From assembly GCF_007004135.1 (NCBI RefSeq), contig NZ_VJMG01000080.1, positions 1 to 46,867 of the forward strand: a stretch of DNA of 46,867 nucleotides, given 5' to 3'. The translations under genes were made by a program, and so were the position numbers. This document shows positions 35,328 through 43,567 of this stretch, piece after piece. How positions within the stretch are numbered: position 1 is the stretch's first letter; each line of letters starts with the position of its first letter. The stretch is from Affinirhizobium straminoryzae. Its GTDB lineage: Bacteria > Pseudomonadota > Alphaproteobacteria > Rhizobiales > Rhizobiaceae. The notes below the pieces were generated by a model. It searched no databases. It was not told where the DNA came from and saw only the letters and a program-made list of their open reading frames with translations.

Positions 35328-35347
35328 GCGCCCGGGAAACCGGGCGC
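35328..35347 (+). other. GAAA-tetraloop hairpin between atpD and atpC
   Basis: GCGCCCGG at 35328-35335 and CCGGGCGC at 35340-35347 form an 8-bp all-GC stem closed by GAAA, a GNRA tetraloop. It lies 14 bases after the atpD stop and 38 bases before atpC. The following pyrimidine-rich stretch (TCTTCCTTTCC) is not a full T tract. It could be a leaky terminator, an RNase-resistant 3' end for upstream cistrons, or a processing site that lowers atpC expression relative to atpD. Confidence 0.65.
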
Positions 35348-35385
35348 TCTTCCTTTCCGCATAACGCCCAAAGAAGTGGACCGTC

Positions 35386-35793
35386 ATGGCCGACTCTTTC
35401 GAATTTGAACTGGTTTCGCCCGAACGCCTTCTCCTGTCGGAAAAGGTGACGGAAGTCGTGATCCCGGCGACGCTCGGTGAAATGACCGTGATGGCGAAGC
35501 ACGCGCCGACGATGACGACCATCAAGCCCGGCGTGGTCACCGTGAAGCTCGCCTCCGGTGGCGTGAAGAAGTATGTGGTTTTCGGCGGCTTCGCCGATAT
35601 CCTGCCGACCGGTTGCACGCTGCTGGCCGAATCCGCTGTTCCGCAGGAAGAGGCCAATCGCGACCTGTTCCAGCGCCGGATCGATGCGTTGCGTCAGGAC
35701 ATCTCCGATGCTCCGACCGACGAGCATCGCACCCGTCTCGAGCACATGCTCGGCGACCTCACCCATCTCAACCATGCGATGCCGCACGAGTGA
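35386..35793 (+). CDS. atpC: ATP synthase F1 epsilon subunit
   Basis: The epsilon subunit binds gamma and inhibits ATP hydrolysis. The 135-residue protein starts MADSFEFELVSPERLLLSEKV and has the beta-sandwich sequence VTEVVIPATLGEMTVMAKHAPTM in two parts, with YVVFGGFADILPTGCTLLAE at about 64-83 and a short C-terminal helical pair. It is the last gene of the operon; a terminator follows 24 bases after its stop. Confidence 0.95.
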   Translation: MADSFEFELVSPERLLLSEKVTEVVIPATLGEMTVMAKHAPTMTTIKPGVVTVKLASGGVKKYVVFGGFADILPTGCTLLAESAVPQEEANRDLFQRRIDALRQDISDAPTDEHRTRLEHMLGDLTHLNHAMPHE

Positions 35794-35817
35794 TCGCGCG
35801 GTCTTGATGAGGGATCG

Positions 35818-35843
35818 AAGCCGGGTCTTGTGCCCGGCTTTTT
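35818..35843 (+). terminator. Intrinsic terminator of the atp operon
   Basis: AAGCCGGG at 35818-35825 pairs exactly with CCCGGCTT at 35833-35840 over a 7-base loop, with a five-T run at 35839-35843. It sits between atpC and the convergent GMC oxidoreductase gene. Confidence 0.88.
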
Positions 35844-35894
35844 CATGTCTGCGGGTCGGTCTCTGCCTGCCGATAGTCCTTGCCAGAGGCTGGA

Positions 35895-37550
35895 TCAGGA
35901 CGCTTGTGACCGATCGCGGACCTGCCGCGATGGCTGCTCCCTTGCGTCGGAGAGAATGAGCGCCGAGGCCTTTTCCGCCACCATCATGGTCGGGGCGTTG
36001 ATGTTGCCGGCAGTAATGTTGGGGAAGATCGAGGCATCCGCGATCCGCAGCCCTTCGACGCCATGCACCCTCAGATCCGGAGTGACGACGCTGTTTCGCG
36101 GATCGGGCCCCATCGCGCAGGTGCCGCACAGGTGATAGATCGAGCCGCTGTTGTCGCGGAAATAGTCGATCAGGCCGCCATCCTCCGCAATGGCCGGGGA
36201 GGGGGAGACTTCCGCTTCCAGCCAGTCCGACAGCGCCGGCGCGGAGGCGATGCGGCGCATCAGCCGCATGCCTTGCAACGCTTCCGCGACATCGCGTTCG
36301 GCCGAAAGATAGCGGGGGGCAATCAATGGCGCTGCTGCGGGATCGGGCGAGGCCAGCCGGATTTCGCCGCGGCTTGCAGGCCGGCAAGCGCTGATCGCCA
36401 TCAGGAAACCGTGATAGGGCTCCGGCTTCAGTCCCGCCTTCGCATCGGGGGGGATGCGATAGGAGAGGGGGTTGAAATAAAGCTGCAGGTTGGTGCGGTC
36501 TGCTGTTTCGCTGCCGCGAAAGAAGCCGCCCGCCTGGTTGACGCTCATGGCAAAAGGCCCCTTACGCGTCAGCAGATACCGCAGGCTTAACAGCGCCTGG
36601 CCGGTCAGGCTGCCGAACAGCGCATTCAGCGTCGGCCGGCGGGAGCGATAATAGAAGCTGGCGCAGAGATGGTCCTGCAGGTTCTGCCCCACCGCCGGCA
36701 GATGGTGGCGAGGGGTTATGTTGAGCGCCTGCAGTTGCGCGCCATCGCCGATGCCCGAGCGCTGGAGCAGAGCCGGGCTTTGCACGGCACCGGCGGCAAG
36801 AACGACCTCGCGGCGGGCCGTAAACAGTCGCCGTTGCCCGTTCTGGCGTACGGCGACACCGCTCACCCGTCCGTCCCCGTCGAACAGCAGATGCTCGGCA
36901 AAGGCCTGCCGTTCCACGTGCAGATTGGGGTGTTTCAGCGCCGGGCGGAGATATTCGGCGCCGGAATGCGAGCGCAGGCCCCGTCTCGTGTTGATGTCAT
37001 AGATGCCGGCCCCCTCGATCGAGGCGCCGTTGAAGTCCGGATTGGCCGGATATCCCAGTTCGTCGCAGGCCGAGAGGAAGGCGCGGCTGACCGGATGGAT
37101 GCCGTCGCGCATCGGCGTCACATGGATCGGGCCCTCGCCGCCGTGCCAGCGGGAGGCGCCATCGGCATGGGTTTCCAGCCGCTTGAACCAGGGCAGCACG
37201 TCGTCCGCCCCCCAGCCGGGATTGCCGGCAGCCTTCCAGTCGTCGAAATCGGCCGCGGCACCGCGCACGAAAACCATGGCATTGATCGCACCGGAACCGC
37301 CCAGCACCTTGCCGCGCGGCACATAGACCCGGCGATTGTTCAGCCCCGGCTCCGGCTCGCTCCAGTGCATCCAGTTGACGGCGGGGTCGTAATAGCTCCT
37401 GGCATAGCCGACCGGAATCTTCAGCCACGGCGAACGATCGCCGCCGCCCGCCTCCAGCAGCAGAACGCTGTAGCGCCCGTCCTCGCTGAGGCGATGCGCC
37501 AGGATGCAGCCGGCCGATCCGGCGCCGACGATGATAAAGTCGAACAGCAT
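35895..37550 (-). CDS. GMC-family FAD-dependent oxidoreductase (alcohol/choline dehydrogenase-like)
   Basis: A 551-residue flavoprotein of the glucose-methanol-choline family. FAD motif IIVGAGSAGCILAHRL at 6-21, GMC signature PRGKVLGGSGAINAM, the second signature GAVQSPALLQRSGIG, and C-terminal catalytic H473 (IYHLCGTCAMG) with N516/N518 (AGNINAPTMM). Members oxidise primary alcohols, choline, polyethylene glycol, sorbose and similar compounds, passing electrons to quinone or cytochrome. The substrate is unknown. It follows the enolase-superfamily gene by 7 bases on the same strand and is last in a three-gene minus-strand set. Confidence 0.9.
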   Translation of the reverse strand: MLFDFIIVGAGSAGCILAHRLSEDGRYSVLLLEAGGGDRSPWLKIPVGYARSYYDPAVNWMHWSEPEPGLNNRRVYVPRGKVLGGSGAINAMVFVRGAAADFDDWKAAGNPGWGADDVLPWFKRLETHADGASRWHGGEGPIHVTPMRDGIHPVSRAFLSACDELGYPANPDFNGASIEGAGIYDINTRRGLRSHSGAEYLRPALKHPNLHVERQAFAEHLLFDGDGRVSGVAVRQNGQRRLFTARREVVLAAGAVQSPALLQRSGIGDGAQLQALNITPRHHLPAVGQNLQDHLCASFYYRSRRPTLNALFGSLTGQALLSLRYLLTRKGPFAMSVNQAGGFFRGSETADRTNLQLYFNPLSYRIPPDAKAGLKPEPYHGFLMAISACRPASRGEIRLASPDPAAAPLIAPRYLSAERDVAEALQGMRLMRRIASAPALSDWLEAEVSPSPAIAEDGGLIDYFRDNSGSIYHLCGTCAMGPDPRNSVVTPDLRVHGVEGLRIADASIFPNITAGNINAPTMMVAEKASALILSDAREQPSRQVRDRSQAS

Positions 37551-37557
37551 CGACGGA

Positions 37558-38775
37558 TCACCCCTTGGCCGGCGCGAACTGTTTCACATCGGCGGGCTCG
37601 GCTGCCATCTGCAGGTGTAGCCGCTCGCCGCGATAGGGCGAGTGCGCGGCAACCACCGCATGGTTCAGCTCCACCCCGATCCCCGGCTCGCGCGAGGGGA
37701 TGAGGTAGCCGTCCTCGACCACAAGCTTGGTCTTCAGCACCTCGGCGTGGAAGCCGGAGAAATCCATGATCGCCTCGTGGATCAGGAAATTCGGCGTGGC
37801 GGCGGCCAGCTGGATGCTGGCGGCCGCACCGACGGGGCCGTTGTAGAGATGCGGCGCGATCTCGGCATAGAAGCTTTCGGCCATGCCGGCGATCTTCTTC
37901 GCCTCCAGCAGCCCGCCGACGCGGGCGACATTCATCTGCAGGATCGAGGCGGCACCCTCCTGCAGCACGCGCTGGAATTCGTATTTGGTGGTCAGCCGCT
38001 CGCCGGTCGAGACGGGAATGGAGGTCGCGCGCGCCACCGTCGCCATCGCTGCCTCCTGTCCGGGCGGCACCGGCTCCTCGAACCACAGCGGATCGTATTT
38101 TTCGAGCCGTTTGGCCAGCCGGATGGCGGAGGCCGGCACCATCTGCCCATGCGTGCCGAACAGGATGTCGGCCCGCGCGCCGATCGCCTCGCGGATCTTG
38201 CGGCAGAAGGTTTCGCAGCGGTCCATCACGCCAAGCGACAGGTGATGGCCGCTATATTGCGTGTAGGGGCCGGCCGGATCGAATTTGAGCGCGGTAAACC
38301 CCATTTCCACCATGCGCACCGCTTCCTCGGCGGCGAGGTCCGGATCATTGTAGTCGTAGTCGCCGGCCGCATTCTTCGGATAGAGATAGGTATAGGCGCG
38401 CAGCCTCTCATGCACCGTGCCGCCCAGGAGATCGGCAACCGGCCGCCCCGCCGCCTTGCCGATGATGTCCCAGCAGGCGATTTCAAGGCCTGAAACAATG
38501 CCCATCATCGTCGGGTCGGGGCGCTGGGTGAAGCCGCTGGAATAGGCGGCGCGCCAGAAGCGTTCGATCCGGTGCGGGTCGTGGCCTTCCAGATGGCGCT
38601 GGAACACATCCTCGATCAGCGGCACCAGCGCGTTGGGATCGAAGGCGGTGGAATAGATCTCGCCCAGTCCGCGTATGCCGCAGGCCGTCTCCAGTTCCAC
38701 GAAGATCCAGTACATGCCGCCGATATGCGGAGGCGGCACGGCGACGACATGGGTTGCAAGCGATGTCAGCTTCAT
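37558..38775 (-). CDS. Enolase-superfamily (mandelate racemase/muconate lactonizing) protein, atypical metal site
   Basis: A 405-residue member of the MR/MLE group, most like the sugar-acid dehydratase branch (D-galactonate/D-mannonate dehydratase). The N-terminal capping domain runs to about 125, then the barrel. LKFDPAGPYTQYSGHH at 163-178, LWFEEPVPP with E233/E234, VSTGERLTTKYEF with E259 and EIAPHLYNGP with H309 are seen. The usual third-strand motif D-x-H-G reads FGTHGQ, so H209 is kept but the first metal-ligand aspartate is T208. It may be an unusual dehydratase or epimerase, or inactive in the standard way. Substrate unknown. It lies 11 bases after the aldehyde dehydrogenase gene. Confidence 0.85.
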   Translation of the reverse strand: MKLTSLATHVVAVPPPHIGGMYWIFVELETACGIRGLGEIYSTAFDPNALVPLIEDVFQRHLEGHDPHRIERFWRAAYSSGFTQRPDPTMMGIVSGLEIACWDIIGKAAGRPVADLLGGTVHERLRAYTYLYPKNAAGDYDYNDPDLAAEEAVRMVEMGFTALKFDPAGPYTQYSGHHLSLGVMDRCETFCRKIREAIGARADILFGTHGQMVPASAIRLAKRLEKYDPLWFEEPVPPGQEAAMATVARATSIPVSTGERLTTKYEFQRVLQEGAASILQMNVARVGGLLEAKKIAGMAESFYAEIAPHLYNGPVGAAASIQLAAATPNFLIHEAIMDFSGFHAEVLKTKLVVEDGYLIPSREPGIGVELNHAVVAAHSPYRGERLHLQMAAEPADVKQFAPAKG

Positions 38776-38786
38776 CGGTCTGCTCC

Positions 38787-40211
38787 TCAGTAATTCAGGA
38801 TCACGAGCCGTGTCTGGGTGAATTCCAGCATGCCGTGCTTCCCATCGTCGCCGCCAAGGCCGGAGCGTTTCCAGCCGGCGTGGTAGCCCTGATAGGGATC
38901 GGCCGGGAAGCGGTTGATGTAGAGTTCGCCCGCTTCCATCGCCGTCGTTGCCTGCATCACCTTGCGGTAATCGTTGGAAAACACCACGGAGGCGAGGCCG
39001 TACTGGCTGTCGCTTGCCAGCCGCAGCGCCTCGTCGAAATCGCGGTAGACGATCACCGGCAGCACGGGGCCGAACACCTCGTCCCGCACGATCTCCATTT
39101 CCTGCCGGCAGCCGGAGAGAAGGGTGGGGGGATAGAAATAGCCCGGTGTGTCCGGCAGAACGCCGCCGGCCTCCAGCACCGCGCCCTCGGCCACCGCGCG
39201 CTCCACCATGGCATGCACGCGCTTTCGTGCGGCTTCGGAGGCAAGCGGCCCCATCAGGCCCGCATCCGTCGCGCGGTCGCCGAAGCTGCGTGCGGCAAAG
39301 CCGGCCTTCAGCCGCGCGAGCAGCGCATCATGAATGGAGGCATGCACGTAGAGTCGCTCGACCGAGGTGCAGACCTGGCCGCAATGGGCGGTCTTGGCGG
39401 CAAGCACCATGCGCGCCACCGCATCGAGATCGGCATCCGGCTCGACGATCACCGGTGTCTTGCCGCCAAGCTCCAGGGAGGGCTTGGTGATGTTCTGCTT
39501 GCAGAAATCCAGCACCGCACGACCGGCGGTCACGCTGCCCGTCAATGTGATCATGCCGACTTCCGGCCGCGTGCACAGTGTTGCCGCCACGTCATGCGTC
39601 ATGGTCAGGATACTGACGAGACCCTCCGGCAGCCCGGCCTCCGCCAACGCTTCGGCAAAGGCAAAGGCGGAGGTCGGCGTTGTGTTGCTGGGGCGCACCA
39701 CCACCGCATTGCCGGCCATCAGCGCCGGCGCGATCTTGCGCACCAGCGTGTAGATCGGAAAGTTGAAGGGGATCAGGCAGGCCACCACGCCGATCGGCAC
39801 CCGCTGCAACATCAGCGTTTCGTTCGGCGTGTCGCTGTCGATCACTTCGCCGTCGATGCGCCGTGCCCATTCGGCATGGTAGCGCATCAGTTCCACGCCG
39901 TAGCCGACTTCCGCCGTCGCATCGGCAAGGCTCTTGCCGGATTCTTCCGCCAGTGCCGCGCCGATGATCACGGCCCGCTTCTGCAGACTGTCAGCCAGCC
40001 GGCGCAGGGCATCGCCGCGCTCGATCGAAGGCCTTTTGCCCCAGTCCTTCTGCGCGGCGGCGGCGCGCTGCACCGCCTCGATGACTTCGGCATCGGTGGC
40101 GGCCGGCACCTCGGCAAACACCGCACCGGTGGCGGGGTTGTGGACCGCGATCCTCTCCGCGCTTGCGGGCTCGACAGGCTGTCCGGCGATGACATTGCGA
40201 TAGACGCGCAT
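38787..40211 (-). CDS. Aldehyde dehydrogenase, lactaldehyde/glycolaldehyde (AldA)-like
   Basis: A 474-residue NAD(P)-dependent aldehyde dehydrogenase. Catalytic C281 lies in HCGQVCTSVERLYV and the general-base E247 in SLELGGKTPVIV; PFNFPIYTLVRKIAPALMAG contacts the cofactor. The C-terminal GYHAGWKRSGLGGDDGKHG and the overall text closely follow E. coli AldA, which oxidises L-lactaldehyde and glycolaldehyde. The start has GGAGG 7 bases upstream, better than an ATG 27 bases earlier. It is first in the minus-strand set with the enolase-superfamily and GMC genes. Confidence 0.9.
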   Translation of the reverse strand: MRVYRNVIAGQPVEPASAERIAVHNPATGAVFAEVPAATDAEVIEAVQRAAAAQKDWGKRPSIERGDALRRLADSLQKRAVIIGAALAEESGKSLADATAEVGYGVELMRYHAEWARRIDGEVIDSDTPNETLMLQRVPIGVVACLIPFNFPIYTLVRKIAPALMAGNAVVVRPSNTTPTSAFAFAEALAEAGLPEGLVSILTMTHDVAATLCTRPEVGMITLTGSVTAGRAVLDFCKQNITKPSLELGGKTPVIVEPDADLDAVARMVLAAKTAHCGQVCTSVERLYVHASIHDALLARLKAGFAARSFGDRATDAGLMGPLASEAARKRVHAMVERAVAEGAVLEAGGVLPDTPGYFYPPTLLSGCRQEMEIVRDEVFGPVLPVIVYRDFDEALRLASDSQYGLASVVFSNDYRKVMQATTAMEAGELYINRFPADPYQGYHAGWKRSGLGGDDGKHGMLEFTQTRLVILNY

Positions 40212-40307
40212 GGGTGTCCTCCCTGCTTTTCCCTGCAAGGAGATGTCAGACGCAGGCTGTGCCGCAAGCGAGGAATTCTCGGCCCGAGCATTCCAAAAAG
40301 GAATGTT

Positions 40308-41237
40308 TCAGGCGCGTCGCGCCCCAGGCGCCGTGGCGCGGTCGCTTTCGAGTTCGCTCTGGAGTTCGTTGCGCAGCCAGTCGCGAAACGCCGCCACCCG
40401 TCGCGACGGCAGCTGGTCGGTGCGGGTCACCAGCCAGTAGGCCTCGTGCCCTTCCACCTCCACGTCCAGCACCTGCGCCAGCTGACCCGTCGCCATCAGC
40501 GGCGCCACCATCGCCTTGTCGGCAACGGCAACGCCGAGCCCGTTGCAGGCGGCTTCGATGACGAGATCCAGCAGATCGAATTCCAGACCACCCCGGGTAT
40601 CTGTCTGGCTGAGGCCTGCCGCGTCCAGCCAGCGCTGCCAGGTGAGATAGCGCTGGTCGGCGGAGGCCAGCACATGCAGCAGGGTGAAACGGGACAGGTC
40701 GATCGCGCCATCCACCGGTAACAGATGCGGTGCGCAGACGGCGATATGCCGTTCCGTCATCAGCCGCTCGGAGGCGAGAATCGGCCATTCGCCATCGCCG
40801 AAACGGATCGCGCAATCCAGCAGGCTGCGCTCGGCGAGGCTGTCGGCAGGATCGGTGGTGATGCTGATGTCGATGTCCGGCAGCGCGGCATGCAGGCGGG
40901 AAAGGCGGGGCAGCAGCCAGCGCTTGGCAAAGGTGGGCGGCACATTGATGCGCAGCCGGTGGCGGTTGCTCTTTTCCATGATGCCGCGCACCGTCAGCTC
41001 CACCGAATGGAAGGCGTGCTGCAGGCTGGCGTAAAGCTCGGCGCCGGAGGGCGTCAGCTCCAGATGGTGATGGTGGCGGATCACCAGCTTCTCGCCCAGC
41101 TGGTCCTCCAGATTGCGCACCTGCCGGCTTACCGCGCTCTGGGTCAGGTTCAGCCGCTCGGCCGCGCGGGTGAAGCTGCGGGTCTGGCCCACCACCTCGA
41201 ACACCTTCATCGCTGTCAGTGCCGGCAACCGTCGCAT
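40308..41237 (-). CDS. LysR-family regulator, GcvA-like, divergent from ldh
   Basis: A 309-residue LysR-type regulator. The winged helix at about 4-62 includes ALTAMKVFEVVGQTRSFTRA and LNLTQSAVSRQVRNLEDQLG; the co-inducer domain with INVPPTFAKRWLLPRL and the ACNGLGVAVAD segment is of the GcvA/AmpR subgroup. It lies 96 bases upstream of the aldehyde dehydrogenase start on the same strand and is divergent from the lactate dehydrogenase gene, so it is the likely regulator of one or both. The chosen start has GGAGGG 6 bases upstream; an ATG 24 bases earlier is less likely. Confidence 0.9.
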   Translation of the reverse strand: MRRLPALTAMKVFEVVGQTRSFTRAAERLNLTQSAVSRQVRNLEDQLGEKLVIRHHHHLELTPSGAELYASLQHAFHSVELTVRGIMEKSNRHRLRINVPPTFAKRWLLPRLSRLHAALPDIDISITTDPADSLAERSLLDCAIRFGDGEWPILASERLMTERHIAVCAPHLLPVDGAIDLSRFTLLHVLASADQRYLTWQRWLDAAGLSQTDTRGGLEFDLLDLVIEAACNGLGVAVADKAMVAPLMATGQLAQVLDVEVEGHEAYWLVTRTDQLPSRRVAAFRDWLRNELQSELESDRATAPGARRA

Positions 41238-41246
41238 GCAGGACCC

Positions 41247-41274
41247 TCCGTCTGCCGGCATATAAACAGACGGA
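41247..41274 (-). promoter_or_regulatory. Inverted repeat overlapping the LysR ribosome site
   Basis: TCCGTCTG at 41247-41254 and CAGACGGA at 41267-41274 are exact inverted copies with a 12-base spacer. On the LysR mRNA the second arm shares bases with the GGAGGG ribosome site (41244-41249), so folding could hide the start of the lysR gene. As DNA it could instead be an operator in the 163-base lysR-ldh divergent region. Which role applies is not decided by sequence. Confidence 0.5.
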
Positions 41275-41400
41275 ATGCTGCATCGTCATCCTGTTTTTCC
41301 GCGCTACGTCTATCGATTGGGGCGCCGGGTTGAGGCATGTCATGACACAGCGTGGATCCGGCCTTAACCTCTCTGCAAATCCCAGCCACGGAGGACACGG

Positions 41401-42333
41401 ATGAAGGTCGGAATCGTAGGTGCTGGCATGGTCGGCAGCTCGGCAGGTTATGCGCTGGCGCTCACCGGCACGGCGAGCGAAGTGGTGCTTGTCGATGTCA
41501 GCGAGAAACTGGCGATTGCCCAGGCGGAAGACATCGCACATGCCACGCCCTTTCACTCGGCGACCAAGGTCCGCGCCGGGGATTATCAGGCGCTGGCCGG
41601 TGCCGGCATCGTCATCCTCGCCTGCGGGGTGAACCAGAAGCCGGGCGAAAGCCGGCTGGCGCTCCTGGAGCGCAATGCAGAGGTGTTCCGCCAGGTGGTG
41701 GGCGCCGTGCTGGCGGTGGCGCCGGATGCAATCCTGCTGATCGCCTCCAACCCGGTCGACATCATGACGGAAATCACCACGCGGCTTTCCGGCCTTCCAG
41801 CCACCCGTGTCATCGGTTCCGGCACCATTCTCGATACGGCCCGCTTCCGCAGCCTGCTCGGTCGCCATCTCGGCATCTCGCCGCAATCCGTGCATGCCTA
41901 TGTACTCGGCGAACACGGTGACAGCGAGGTCCTCACCTGGTCGAATGCGCTGGCGGGTTCCGTCTCCGTCGCCTCTTTCGCCGAACAGGTGGGGCGGCCG
42001 CTGACGCCCGAACTGCGGGCCGAGATCGACGACAATGTCCGCAATGCCGCCTATCGCATCATCGAGGGCAAGGGCTCGACCTATTACGGCATCGGCGCCG
42101 GGCTGGCGCGGCTGGTCAAGGCCATCGCGCTCGACCAGCGGGCGGTCTTCTCCGTCTCGATCCTGACGCCGGAAGTGGAAGGCGTGCGGGATGTGGCGCT
42201 GTCCGTGCCCCGTGTCGTTGGCGCGTCCGGCGTGATCGTCGATCTCTTTCCCGAACTCGATGCGGCGGAACATGCGGCGCTCGCCCGCAGTGCTGCCCTT
42301 CTCAAGGAGAAGACGGCCTCGCTTCAGCTGTAA
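41401..42333 (+). CDS. ldh: L-lactate dehydrogenase (NAD)
   Basis: Interconverts L-lactate and pyruvate with NAD. The 310-residue protein has IVGAGMVGSSAGYALAL at 5-21, Q79 in CGVNQKPGESR (the lactate-type residue where Mdh of this window has R83), IGSGTILDTARFRSLLG at 138-154 and GEHGDSEVLTWS with catalytic H172. GGAGG lies 9 bases before the ATG. It is divergent from the LysR gene and converges on the histidine kinase gene, 6 bases away. In this context it probably serves lactate use in the neighbouring locus. Confidence 0.92.
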   Translation: MKVGIVGAGMVGSSAGYALALTGTASEVVLVDVSEKLAIAQAEDIAHATPFHSATKVRAGDYQALAGAGIVILACGVNQKPGESRLALLERNAEVFRQVVGAVLAVAPDAILLIASNPVDIMTEITTRLSGLPATRVIGSGTILDTARFRSLLGRHLGISPQSVHAYVLGEHGDSEVLTWSNALAGSVSVASFAEQVGRPLTPELRAEIDDNVRNAAYRIIEGKGSTYYGIGAGLARLVKAIALDQRAVFSVSILTPEVEGVRDVALSVPRVVGASGVIVDLFPELDAAEHAALARSAALLKEKTASLQL

Positions 42334-42339
42334 AGACGC

Positions 42340-43416
42340 TCAGCGCTTCAAGGCCGGCGTATCGATCCGGTAGGACAGGCCCTCCGGTGCATAAGTGAGC
42401 GTGGCGCTGCCGCCGAAATCATGCGGCACCACCCGCTCCATCAGCGTGGTGCCGAAGCCGCGGCGGGAGGGTTTCGTCACCGAGGGGCCGCCCTGTTCTC
42501 TCCAATGGAGGATAAAGGAGCCTGCTCCGTCGCCCTGCCAGCACAGATGGACCCGCCCGTCCTCGACGGAGAGGGCGCCATATTTCATGGCATTGGTCGT
42601 CAACTCGTTGATGGCCAGCGAGAGCGACAGCGCCTGCTTGTCGCTCAGCATCACCTCCGGACCATCGGCATGCACCTGGCTGGAGACGGTGCGATGCACC
42701 GAAAGCGCCGTTTCCACCACCTGCGCCAGGGACACATCGCCCTTCGGCGCGTCGGTCACCAGCGCATGGGCGTTGGCGACGGCGGCCAGCCGCTGCAGCA
42801 GCAGCGGACGGCTCTCCTCCACCGAATGGGCCACCCGCAGCGTCTGGCTGACGATGGAGGTGACCATGGCGAACATGTTCTTCATGCGGTGCTGCAGTTC
42901 GGAATTCATCAGCCGCACCTGGCGCTGGCTTTCCATCCGCGCCGTCGTCTCGATGACCGTATCCAGCAGCCCGACGATCCGCCCAGCATCGTCGCGCAAC
43001 GGGCTGTATGAAAAGGTAAAGAAGGCCTCTTCCGCATAGCCGTTGCGTTGCACGGTCAAGGGAAAATCCTCGATGAAGGTTGCCTGGCCTGCCAGTGCCT
43101 TGTGAGCAATGGGGGCGATATCCTCCCAGATCTCCGCCCAGACACGGCTCAGCGGTTGTCCCATAGCCTCCGGCTTGCGGCCGAGAATCGGATGGAAGGC
43201 GTCATTGTAGATCATGGTCAGTTCAGGGCCCCAGGCGATCATGGCCGGAAAGCCTGAGGTCAGGACCATCCCCGCTGCCGTTTTCAGCGCCACTGGCCAT
43301 TGCCGGATGGGACCAAGCGGCGTGTTCGACCAGTCGAGGTCGCGGATCATCTCCGCCGAACGGCCACCGCCGTCCAGAAAGGAAAATGTGTCGTCCGTTG
43401 TTACCTTGTCCATCAT
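42340..43416 (-). CDS. HWE-family histidine kinase with a PAS-type sensor
   Basis: A 358-residue soluble kinase. The N-terminal half (about 20-160) is a PAS-like sensor with AWGPELTMIYNDAFHPILG and FTFSYSPLRDDAGRIVGLLDT. The kinase part is HWE type: phospho-acceptor H176 in ELQHRMKNMFAMV, the N box NELTTNAMKYGAL (N275) and the W-x-E motif W305/E307. No membrane segment, so it senses a cytoplasmic cue; related kinases respond to light or redox through flavin, but a ligand cannot be assigned. No response-regulator gene is adjacent. A second ATG one codon later is equally possible. Confidence 0.9.
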   Translation of the reverse strand: MMDKVTTDDTFSFLDGGGRSAEMIRDLDWSNTPLGPIRQWPVALKTAAGMVLTSGFPAMIAWGPELTMIYNDAFHPILGRKPEAMGQPLSRVWAEIWEDIAPIAHKALAGQATFIEDFPLTVQRNGYAEEAFFTFSYSPLRDDAGRIVGLLDTVIETTARMESQRQVRLMNSELQHRMKNMFAMVTSIVSQTLRVAHSVEESRPLLLQRLAAVANAHALVTDAPKGDVSLAQVVETALSVHRTVSSQVHADGPEVMLSDKQALSLSLAINELTTNAMKYGALSVEDGRVHLCWQGDGAGSFILHWREQGGPSVTKPSRRGFGTTLMERVVPHDFGGSATLTYAPEGLSYRIDTPALKR

Positions 43417-43440
43417 GACCGAGCCTCCGGTCGATAAATG

Positions 43441-43479
43441 GCGACTGGCGGGCTTTGGTTCCCGCCAGGTTCCAGTCGC
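43441..43479. repeat. Nested inverted repeats between the kinase and LysR genes
   Basis: CTGGCGGG at 43445-43452 pairs exactly with CCCGCCAG at 43461-43468 (8-base loop). An overlapping pair, GCGACTGG at 43441-43448 and CCAGTCGC at 43472-43479, competes for the same left bases. The cluster starts 25 bases upstream of the kinase gene in the 151-base divergent region, suiting an operator or a switching leader RNA. Confidence 0.45.
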
Positions 43480-43567
43480 GGATGCCCAACGACGAGCCGG
43501 CGGCGGCTTGACGCACGGCGCCCGCTGCCCTCACAACAGAAGGCTCACAAAACCCCGGAGCGGTGCC

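Noticed and set aside
41401..42333. Second malate dehydrogenase
   Set aside because: The substrate-selecting position is glutamine (Q79 in VNQKPGE), as in lactate dehydrogenases, whereas Mdh at 12337 has arginine.
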